From the NCBI RefSeq assembly GCF_018326265.1, contig NZ_AP023360.1:36001-100000 (forward strand): 64,000 nucleotides of DNA. The letters are read 5' to 3'. Below are positions 8,451 through 16,672 of this stretch, piece by piece. The translations under genes and the position numbers were made by a program. The notes below the pieces were generated by a model, which ran no database searches, had not been told where the DNA came from, and saw only the letters and a program-made list of their open reading frames with translations. Each line of letters opens with the position of its first letter. Positions within the stretch are counted from its first letter, which is position 1. This stretch comes from Catellatospora sp. IY07-71. GTDB lineage: Bacteria; Actinomycetota; Actinomycetes; Mycobacteriales; Micromonosporaceae.

Positions 8451-9392
8451 TCAGTGCTTGAGGCCCGCGGCGCCCAGGAGGCTCGGCTCCGAGTCACCCT
8501 GGATGTCCTGGTTACCCGACTTGCACTGGCCCGCGACGAACGACGGGCTGTTGATCGGCAGCGCCGGCCCGAGCTGGCCGAGCAGGCCGGACGAGGCGCA
8601 GGTCTGCAGCGGCAGGATGTCCAGCACCTGGTTGCTGAGCAGCGGGATCACCGCCGGGTCCTTGCGCTGCTGGATGGTGCTGTTGCTGTTGTAGCAGTCA
8701 CCCAGCACCGTGGTCGGCGACTGGACGGCGGCCGCCACCCCGGCGATCGACGCGGTGGAGCCGCAGACCTGGACCGCGGCGGCGTTGACCACGGAGCCGC
8801 TGAGCAGCGACAGCACGCTGCGCGGCACCTCCTGCGCGTTCCGCTTCGGGTCGGCGATGAGCGTGTTGGCGTTGAAGCAGTCGCCCACCACCGTCGCGGG
8901 CGAGCCGACCGCGGCGGTGACGCCGGCGACGGCCGCGTTCGAGCCGCAGATCTGGATGGGCAGCGCGTTCACCGAGGTGTCGTCCAGGATCGAGATGATC
9001 CCCGGCACCTGGTTCTGCCGGATGAGCACGTTGGCGTTCGCGCAGTCGCCCAGCACGGTGGCCGGCGAGCGCAGGGCCACCGAGGCGGCCAGCACCTGCG
9101 ACGACGTCGCACCACACGTCTGCCAGGCGGCCGCGGTCAGCGCGGTGCCGTTGGCGATGGAGATCAGCGGCTGGCGAACGTCCTGCTGCGGGCCGCGCGC
9201 GGCCGCGTCCACCGCGGCGAGCGCCTGACCGGCGGCCTGCTGCACCGCCGCCTGCTTCAAGGTGGTCGCGGCAGTCCTCACCGGGTCCGCGTGCGCCGGT
9301 CCGGGCGCGGGCGCGGCGGCCGCCGCGGAACCCAGCACCGCAACCGTGGCGAGCGCTCCCGCCGCGACGACCCCGGCCTTGCCTATCTGCAT
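8451..9392 (-). CDS. Secreted protein with four chaplin-like Cys-pair repeats (paralogue 1)
   Basis: The 313-residue protein begins MQIGKAGVVAAGALATVAVLG and has a cleavable-looking signal peptide ending near AAAAAP. After a short Ala/Gln-rich region it carries four tandem repeats of about 55 residues. Each has the form hydrophobic strand, x-C-G-[SAT], 22-24 residues containing SP[AST]TV, then G-[DQ]-C-x-[NS]-[AGS]-N. Cysteines are at 93/117, 149/172, 210/233 and 265/290, suggesting four disulphides. The pattern recalls Streptomyces chaplins (hydrophobic, two Cys, amyloid-forming surface proteins), but exact family membership is uncertain. The ATG at 9392 lies 5 bases after AAGGAG; the paralogue at 9534-10670 has the same start context. 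A cell-surface structural role is inferred. Confidence 0.75.
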   Translation of the reverse strand: MQIGKAGVVAAGALATVAVLGSAAAAAPAPGPAHADPVRTAATTLKQAAVQQAAGQALAAVDAAARGPQQDVRQPLISIANGTALTAAAWQTCGATSSQVLAASVALRSPATVLGDCANANVLIRQNQVPGIISILDDTSVNALPIQICGSNAAVAGVTAAVGSPATVVGDCFNANTLIADPKRNAQEVPRSVLSLLSGSVVNAAAVQVCGSTASIAGVAAAVQSPTTVLGDCYNSNSTIQQRKDPAVIPLLSNQVLDILPLQTCASSGLLGQLGPALPINSPSFVAGQCKSGNQDIQGDSEPSLLGAAGLKH

Positions 9393-9482
9393 CGTCACTC
9401 CTTATAGGAATTCTCGGCCGCCGGCGGCCGTGTCACGGGTTACCGGCGGCGCGGCATGAGTTGTCATTCGCGAGCATTGGGA

Positions 9483-9514
9483 AGGGGGCGAGTCGCTGGC
9501 GCGACCCGCCCCCT
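9483..9514 (-). terminator. Hairpin terminator after the second chaplin-like gene
   Basis: 14-bp arms at 9483-9496 and 9501-9514 (one mismatch) with a TGGC loop lie 20 bases beyond the stop of the 9534-10670 gene. This indicates separate transcription units for the two paralogues. Confidence 0.65.
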
Positions 9515-9533
9515 CTGCCGTGCGGTGCAGCGA

Positions 9534-10670
9534 TTAGTCGATGACCGTGTTGGCGTTGTAGCAGCTGCCGATGACCGTGTTCGGCGAGGTGATCGGCACC
9601 GCGGCGGCGATGATGTTCGCGCTCGTCGAGCCGCAGGACTGCAGCGGCAGGATGTTGAGCGACGAGTTGTCCAGCGCGGTGATCAGGCCCTTCGGGCCCT
9701 CCTTGTCGATCTTCACGTTGGCGTTCTTGCAGTCACCCACGACGGTGTTCGGCGAGGTGATCGGGATCGCCAGGCTGAGCGCGTCGGGCGAGGTCGAACC
9801 GCAGGACTGCAGGGTCGCCGCCAGCACCGAGGTGCCGTTGAGCGCGGAGACCAGGCCGAACGGGTCGACGTCCCACGGCGCGTCCCAGCCGCCGCCACGC
9901 GCCTGCGGGGCCACCTTCGCGTTGGCGCGCTTGCCCCACGCGTCGCGGTCCTTCAGCGCGCCGACCTTCTTCACCAGCGCCTGACGGGCCTTGTCCATGG
10001 CCAGCGAAGCCGGCATGGCCTCGGCCCGGCCCGACTCCTGCCAGCCGTCGTGGCCCTTCCAGTCGTCGGAGTCGTTGATCTCGACGTTGCCGTTCTGGCA
10101 GTCGCCGATCACGGTGTTCGGCGAGGTGATCGGGATGGTGATGCCGACCACGTTGCCGTCGGTGGAGCCACAGGACTGGATGGTGGCGATGCCCACCGCG
10201 GTGTCGTTGCCGACGCCGATCAGCGGGTAGTTGTCGTCCTGCGTGATCTTGATGTTGCCGTTGGCGCAGGCGACCTTGTCGTGGTCACCGTAGCCGTCGT
10301 GCCCGAAGCCCGAGAGCACGGTGTTCGGCGAGGTGATCGGCACCGAGATGCCGACGACGTTGCCGCTGGTCGAGCCACACTGCTGGAGCGCGGCCACGTT
10401 GACGACCGTGCCGTCGAGCAGGGCGACCAGGGCCTGCGGGTCGACGTCCCAGGGGGCGTCCCAGCCGTTGTTGTCGAAGCCGCCACCACGGGCGAGCTTC
10501 AGCTGGTTGGCCCCGATCTGACGCATCGCGCTGGTCTTGCCCTCGGTGGAGGTGCTGGCCTTGGCCAGCGCAGAGGCGTCCGTGCTGGGCGCCGCAGCGG
10601 CGGGAGCCCCCATGATCGCCACGGTAGCGAGAGCGCCCGTGGCGACGACTCCGGCCTTCTTCATCTGCAT
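9534..10670 (-). CDS. Secreted protein with four chaplin-like Cys-pair repeats (paralogue 2)
   Basis: The 378-residue protein has a signal peptide nearly identical to its neighbour (MQMKKAGVVATGALATVAIMG). It then has two halves, each opening with the motif WDAPWDVDP (residues 70-78 and 262-270) followed by two chaplin-like repeats. The repeats share LQxCGST, then [IV]P[IV]TSPNTV and a second Cys before [NQK]-x-[AG]-N. Cysteines lie at 98/135, 167/191, 290/314 and 346/370. The first pair is spread by a Gly/His/Asp insertion (FGHDGYGDHD). A charged, Lys-rich hinge (about 215-258) separates the halves. This looks like an internal duplication of a two-repeat ancestor. The ribosome site AAGGAG and start match paralogue 1. 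Surface assembly is inferred, not shown. Confidence 0.75.
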   Translation of the reverse strand: MQMKKAGVVATGALATVAIMGAPAAAAPSTDASALAKASTSTEGKTSAMRQIGANQLKLARGGGFDNNGWDAPWDVDPQALVALLDGTVVNVAALQQCGSTSGNVVGISVPITSPNTVLSGFGHDGYGDHDKVACANGNIKITQDDNYPLIGVGNDTAVGIATIQSCGSTDGNVVGITIPITSPNTVIGDCQNGNVEINDSDDWKGHDGWQESGRAEAMPASLAMDKARQALVKKVGALKDRDAWGKRANAKVAPQARGGGWDAPWDVDPFGLVSALNGTSVLAATLQSCGSTSPDALSLAIPITSPNTVVGDCKNANVKIDKEGPKGLITALDNSSLNILPLQSCGSTSANIIAAAVPITSPNTVIGSCYNANTVID

Positions 10671-10874
10671 CGTCACTCCTTGTGCGACTACTGGAACCTA
10701 CTTAAGCCCTCATATCGGGCGAAAGCGGCAAAACACTGCACTTGAGGTAACGATGGCCTGATTGCCCAGTTACTACGGGTTTGCCCTTTTGTCGGCGGAT
10801 CTTCGGCCGCCCGCCGACCCCTCCCCCACCCGACCGGCCTACCCCCGCCGGGTGATCCCACCGGACCCGCCGAA

Positions 10875-10949
10875 GATCGTCCAATTTGCCTGGCACCTGG
10901 GCGTATCTTGGCCGCTCATTCGCCCAGGTGCCAGGCAAGTCGAGCGATC
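10875..10949. repeat. GATC-bounded palindromic element, family C copy 2
   Basis: A second 75-bp copy of the element at 403-477. Its arms (10875-10903 and 10921-10949) include an 18-bp perfect inner stem ending CCTGGGCG, and the 17-base loop again starts TATCTTG. The right edge supplies the TGA stop codon (10948-10950) of the NUDIX gene, so the element abuts or helped form the 3' end of that gene. The rest of the 10671-10947 spacer holds the leader of the second chaplin-like gene and no other gene that I can see. Confidence 0.8.
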
Positions 10950-11468
10950 AAGGAACGCGGCGGGCGGAGGCGGGGAGGGTCAGCGGGAGGGCGTCGCGGA
11001 GGGCGCGGTCCATGGTGGTGAAGGCCATGGGGGGCGGGTCGGTCAGGGGCAGCCAGGTCGCGTCGGAGGACTCGGCCGGGTCAAGGCGCAGGCGCGCTCC
11101 CTCCGGCAGGTACGCCAGGAAGAAGCAGTCCAGCACCGGCAGCCGCTCGCCCTGGAACTCGTAGTCGCCCACGTACATGCCGACGAAGGCGCCCAGCTCG
11201 ACCTCGACGCCCAGCTCCTCGCGCGCCTCCCGGCGGGCCGCGCCGGCCGGCTCCTCCCAGCCGTCGCAGAAGCCGCCCGGCGTCTCCCACAGCCCCTCGC
11301 GCGGCGGCCGGGCCCGGCGCAGCGCGAGGAAACGCCCGGCCCCGTCCAGCACGATCAGGCTGGCCGTGGGCCGGGCGTTCAGGTAGTGCTCGTACCCGCA
11401 GGAACCGCACGCGCACGGCGGCGCGGCCGGCAGGGCCGCGCCGCAGCGGAAGCAGTGCCCCGCGAAGG

Positions 11469-11472
<4 letters not shown>
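10948..11472 (-). CDS. NUDIX hydrolase with N-terminal zinc ribbon
   Basis: The 174-residue protein starts with a Cys-rich zinc-ribbon-like segment (C7, C10, then CACGSC at 20-25), as in NudC-like and related NUDIX subfamilies. A complete Nudix box runs from 66 to 88: [10 protein letters not shown], then REAREELGV, fitting G-x5-E-x7-REUxEExGU. NUDIX enzymes hydrolyse nucleoside diphosphates linked to another moiety using Mg2+; the substrate here is not evident. The GTG start overlaps the lepA stop as GTGA, so translation is probably coupled to lepA. The stop codon falls in the family C repeat. Confidence 0.88.
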
Positions 11473-13340
<1,868 letters not shown>

Positions 13341-13471
13341 GGTGATCCGTTCTACGAGCGTGAGGCGGAGGCGGGCGGTCGGGCCCTCCTCCGGTGAGGC
13401 GGACAGACTTGCCGCCCCTATGATCCCACGCCCGCCCCACGCCCCGAAGCGGGCCGCAGGGTCCCCCGAAG

Positions 13472-13515
13472 GAAGGGCACCTTCTTATCGTTTTCCGTAG
13501 CAGAAGGTGCCCTTC
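13472..13515. terminator. GGGCACC hairpin, family B copy 1
   Basis: The 14-bp perfect arms GAAGGGCACCTTCT (13472-13485) and its complement (13502-13515) enclose a 16-base loop. The right arm is followed by TTAAC. The same hairpin with the same arm length and loop size occurs at 49564-49607. It lies downstream of the DUF4240 gene on the minus strand and probably terminates it; the remaining 13341-13549 spacer has no gene. Confidence 0.75.
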
Positions 13516-13549
13516 TTAACAGCTAGAGGTCGAGCCTGGCGCGGATCGC

Positions 13550-14140
13550 TCAGCAGCGACAGCCCTCGTTGGCCGGCCAGCCCAGCACCAGCGCGCTCAG
13601 CCGGGGCAGGCGGTGGCGCATCTGGTCGTCGTCGTCGAAGTCCCAGCGCTCCCCCACCGTGCTGGCGGGCGCCCGCTCCGGCAGCACCAGCTCGGCCCCG
13701 GCGACCTCCCGGAACGCGTCCGCTGCCGCGTACCCGACCAGCTCGGCGAAGATGGCGCTGTCGTCGTCCCACTCCACCGCCTCGACCACCGACGGGTGCC
13801 CGGCCAGCGCGTCGGGGTCGGCCAGCGCCTTGCCGTACCACTCCCGGCCCGCCGCGACCAGCCCGCTGCGGAAGTCGACGAACGCGTCGTCGGAGCACCC
13901 ACCGCCGATCAGGTGCGCCGCGCCCCACACGTCGTAGCGGTCGGCGGCGTCGCGCAGCCGCTCGAACTCGGCCGCGAAGGCGGCGATCTCCGGCAGGTCC
14001 AGGGCCGCCAGGCGCACCGTCAGCGCCTTCGCCATCCCCGTGCCGTCCTCGCCGATGTCGCCCTCGACGTCGGTGCGGGCCTGCTCGATCAGCATCCAGA
14101 AGCGCTCGCTGTCCACAACCGCACAGTCTGCCATCCACAA
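13550..14140 (-). CDS. DUF4240 domain protein
   Basis: The 196-residue protein resembles DUF4240 proteins. It begins with DSERFWMLIEQAR (the family's FW-x-L-I start), then an acidic helix, DRYDVWGAAHLIGGGCSDDAFVDFRSGLVAAG, and later DALAGHPSV. The conserved cluster GGGCSDDAFVDFRSWL-like is the best family marker. No catalytic residues are known and the function is unknown; related proteins occur beside toxin-immunity or WGR-type genes, but no such context exists here. GTG at 14140 and ATG at 14134 are both possible starts. The gene stands alone between two intergenic repeats. Confidence 0.7.
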   Translation of the reverse strand: MWMADCAVVDSERFWMLIEQARTDVEGDIGEDGTGMAKALTVRLAALDLPEIAAFAAEFERLRDAADRYDVWGAAHLIGGGCSDDAFVDFRSGLVAAGREWYGKALADPDALAGHPSVVEAVEWDDDSAIFAELVGYAAADAFREVAGAELVLPERAPASTVGERWDFDDDDQMRHRLPRLSALVLGWPANEGCRC

Positions 14141-14224
14141 CCCACGCTCCCCGGGCCGTACACCGGGTGTCGCCGCACATCACCCGCAACGGTGATCGAT
14201 TCCGCACGCCTCCGTTCCGCCCAT

Positions 14225-14285
14225 GATCACGACTTCGTGTCGAAAAGTGAGGTGGAGCCAAGGGTTCTGACACGAAACGGCGATC
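14225..14285. repeat. 61-bp GATC-bounded palindrome, family A copy 1
   Basis: 17-base outer arms (GATCACGACTTCGTGTC and GACACGAAACGGCGATC) flank a 27-base centre. It lies in the 14141-14484 spacer between the divergent DUF4240 and rpsT genes, where apart from this element I see only the rpsT leader. Six further copies with the same length and orientation occur in the window. Confidence 0.85.
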
Positions 14286-14484
14286 TTGACGTGGATGGCG
14301 GGCGGGCCCGCGCCGGGGCGGGCGGCGCGGTACGCTGGGCGGGCGACGTATGACACAGGCGGGTGCGCCCGGCCCGGTTTGGGCCGAGACCTGGGCACCT
14401 GGTAACCTGGCACGTCGCGGCTGGTGCTTCGTGCGTCGGCCCATCCGAACCAATCACCCGAAACGAGCAGGACGAGGCTGTCGC

Positions 14485-14751
14485 GTGGCGAACATCAAGT
14501 CCCAGATCAAGCGCAACCGGCAGAACGAGAAGGCCCGGCTGCGCAACAAGTCGGTCAAGTCGTCGCTGAAGACCGCTGTCCGCAAGTTCCACGAGGCGAG
14601 CGCCACCGGTGACGTCGAGAACGCCACCGCGCTGCTGCGCGACGCCACGCGCAAGCTGGACAAGGCCGTCAGCAAGGGCGTGATCCACAAGAACCAGGCG
14701 GCCAACCGCAAGTCGGCCATCGCCAAGAAGCTGGCTTCGCTCTCGGCCTGA
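14485..14751 (+). CDS. rpsT: 30S ribosomal protein S20
   Basis: S20 is a primary 16S rRNA-binding protein of the small subunit. The 88-residue, Lys/Arg-rich product starts [18 protein letters not shown] and contains the conserved [15 protein letters not shown] and [20 protein letters not shown] segments. Length is typical (86-90). The GTG at 14485 begins the S20 signature; the open frame upstream to 14350 lacks S20 similarity. It is transcribed on its own, opposite to lepA and holA, as in other actinobacteria, and is followed by a strong hairpin. Confidence 0.97.
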   Translation: MANIKSQIKRNRQNEKARLRNKSVKSSLKTAVRKFHEASATGDVENATALLRDATRKLDKAVSKGVIHKNQAANRKSAIAKKLASLSA

Positions 14752-14794
14752 CCGTCGGCAGCGTGCCCGTAGCGGCACCGCCAGGGCTTCCGTC

Positions 14795-14834
14795 CGATGC
14801 CCGGCGCTCCCCTCGTAGGGAGTGCCGGGCATCG
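14795..14834 (+). terminator. rpsT terminator hairpin
   Basis: A 17-bp stem (14795-14811 with 14818-14834, one G-T wobble) with a six-base loop lies about 45 bases after the rpsT stop. Confidence 0.75.
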
Positions 14835-14909
14835 GCGTATCCGGGAAACCCGCTCGCAGCGCGCCGACCGCCGACACCGGGCGGGGTCTCCCTCACGGCC
14901 GTGGGGGTT

Positions 14910-14970
14910 GATCGCGACTTCGTGTCACATCCTGCGGTCAGACCGCACCTTTCGACACGAGACAGCGATC
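14910..14970. repeat. 61-bp GATC-bounded palindrome, family A copy 2
   Basis: Outer arms GATCGCGACTTCGTGTC and GACACGAGACAGCGATC flank a centre with its own inverted repeat (TGCGGT, three bases, ACCGCA). Copy 3 follows 44 bases later in the same orientation. The spacer 14752-15103 contains only the rpsT terminator and these two elements. Confidence 0.88.
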
Positions 14971-15014
14971 TCCACCCGCGGCAGCGAGGGTTGAGCAGCA
15001 CGGCGGTGGGGGTT

Positions 15015-15075
15015 GATCGCGAGTTCGTGTCAGAACCTGCGGTCAGGCCACACTTTTGGACACGAGACGGCGATC
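15015..15075. repeat. 61-bp GATC-bounded palindrome, family A copy 3
   Basis: Arms GATCGCGAGTTCGTGTC and GACACGAGACGGCGATC. It is closely related to copy 2 and shares the flanking GGGGGTT before the left arm, so this pair looks like a tandem duplication. It ends 28 bases before the stop of the 15104-15649 gene. Confidence 0.88.
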
Positions 15076-15103
15076 TTCGCCGGGTGGTGGCCCGGTGGTG
15101 GGG

Positions 15104-15649
15104 TTACTCGTAGCGGTAGGCGGCGGATTGGCGGGCGCGCTGCTCGGCCGAGCCCAGCCACGGCTCCTCGGCGGCCGGGCTGACCGGCTCCAGCCCTTCC
15201 TCGGCCGCGCGCTGGAAGCCCGGCCCGGCGTATGCCTCAGCCACCTCGTCGCGCATCGGCTCCGCATACCGCGGCGTAGTAGCCGCGTCAGCGCCCGGAG
15301 CGGCCTCACGCAGCCGTACCGCGGCGCCTGCCGCCCGGCGGGTCCGCCGTGCCCCGCGCGGCCGGGACACCGACTCGACCCCGGAGCGCGTCGTGGCCCC
15401 CGCGATCACGTCGTTGACCTTCACCATCACGGCGACCGAGGCCGGCAGGACGGCCACCGCCCACCAGCCGGTGAGCTCCGCGAGCGACAGCAGCACCGCC
15501 AGCGCCACGGTGCCCTCGAAGAACAGGAAGCACATCAGGTTGCTGGGCCGCACGTACTGCAGCCCGAGCACCCGGGCGTACAGGGGCCGGTTGCGCCCCT
15601 CCTCGGGGCTGATGCCGCCCGCCCGCCGAGACCGGACGCCCGCCGTCAT
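15104..15649 (-). CDS. Small integral membrane protein of unknown function
   Basis: The 181-residue protein has two adjacent hydrophobic helices in the first half (LMCFLFFEGTVALAVLLSLA and a second with WWAVAVLPASVAVMVKV, about 38-82). A long Arg/Ala/Glu-rich, probably cytoplasmic tail follows. I do not recognise a family with a known activity. Its ATG overlaps the holA stop (15646-15649), so it is translationally coupled to holA and is probably the last gene of a comEA-comEC-holA unit. Confidence 0.7.
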   Translation of the reverse strand: MTAGVRSRRAGGISPEEGRNRPLYARVLGLQYVRPSNLMCFLFFEGTVALAVLLSLAELTGWWAVAVLPASVAVMVKVNDVIAGATTRSGVESVSRPRGARRTRRAAGAAVRLREAAPGADAATTPRYAEPMRDEVAEAYAGPGFQRAAEEGLEPVSPAAEEPWLGSAEQRARQSAAYRYE

Positions 15650-16632
15650 CGCACCCCTCCCGCCTGCTTGGCCTGGGCGAACGCCACGATGGTGCGTTCC
15701 AGCGCGTAGTCGCGGTCCTCCTCGCCGCCCTTCACAGCGGCGTTGCAGTCGGCGGCCGCCCGCATGGCGAGCACCAGGCCGTCGGGGGTCCAGCCGCGCG
15801 CCTGCCGCTGCGCCTTCTCGATCTTCCAGGCGGGCATGCCCAGCGTCGAGGCCAGCTGGTACGCATTGCCACGTCCCGCCGAGGCGACCCGCGCCACGGT
15901 GCGCACGCCGTCGGCGAGCGCGTCGGCGATCGGCACCGGGTCCACCCCGCTGTGCCGGGCCCAGCGCAGCGCCTCCAGCGCGGCGGGCACGTCCCCGGCG
16001 ACGGCGGCGTCGGCGACCGCGAAGCCGCTCACCTCCGCCTTGCCGCGGTAATAGCGGGCGACCGTCGCCTGGTCGATCCGGCCGCCGGTGTCCACCATCA
16101 GCTGGGCGCAGGCGGCGGCGAGCTCGCGCAGGTCGTTGCCGACCGCCTCGATCAGCGCCTCGGCGGCGTCGGCGCCGCAGCGGCCGCCGAGCCGGCGCAC
16201 CTCCCCGGTGACGAAGTCGACCCGGTCGCGGTGCTTGCTCAGCTTCGCCGCGGGCACCACGCTCGCGCCCGCCTTGGTCAGCGCGTCGGCCAGCGCCTTG
16301 TTCTTGGCGCCGCCCGCATGCGCGACGACGAGGCTCACGTCCGGATCGGGCGCCTTGGCGTAGTCCAGCAGCACAGCCGTGACGTCCTTCTTGGCGTCCT
16401 GGGCACGGCGCAGCACCAGCACCCGGGAGCCGCCGAACAGCGAGGGGCTGAGCAGCTCGGCGAGCTCGCCGACGAGCATCGTGTCGGCGTCCACCTCGCG
16501 GACCTCCGCGGCCGGGTCGGCGGCACGGGCCCGCGCGGCCGCGTCGGCGATCGCGCGTGCCACCAGAAGCTCCTCGTCGCCCAGCACGAGGACCACGGGT
16601 GTCAGGACGGGGGACGGAACCTGGCTCACCAC
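15646..16632 (-). CDS. holA: DNA polymerase III subunit delta
   Basis: HolA is the wrench of the clamp loader that opens the beta sliding clamp. The 328-residue protein opens with PVVLVLGDEELLVARAIADA and contains SLFGGSRVLVLRRAQD, the divergent AAA+ region without Walker A. The conserved C-terminal collar region follows, with NDLRELAAACAQLM and the helix-rich end. Actinobacterial HolA proteins look the same and lie beside comEC/comEA. Start is GTG at 16632 (a second GTG follows at once). The gap to comEC is 40 bases, so it is probably co-transcribed. Confidence 0.9.
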   Translation of the reverse strand: MVSQVPSPVLTPVVLVLGDEELLVARAIADAAARARAADPAAEVREVDADTMLVGELAELLSPSLFGGSRVLVLRRAQDAKKDVTAVLLDYAKAPDPDVSLVVAHAGGAKNKALADALTKAGASVVPAAKLSKHRDRVDFVTGEVRRLGGRCGADAAEALIEAVGNDLRELAAACAQLMVDTGGRIDQATVARYYRGKAEVSGFAVADAAVAGDVPAALEALRWARHSGVDPVPIADALADGVRTVARVASAGRGNAYQLASTLGMPAWKIEKAQRQARGWTPDGLVLAMRAAADCNAAVKGGEEDRDYALERTIVAFAQAKQAGGVR

Positions 16633-16672
16633 CTCGCTATCGTCGCATGAGGCCCTGACCGGCCGTCCATCG

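Noticed and set aside
14910..15075. Possible mini CRISPR (two similar units spaced 44 bases apart)
   Set aside because: The units are 61-bp inverted repeats with diverged centres, other copies are scattered kilobases away, and no cas gene is present.
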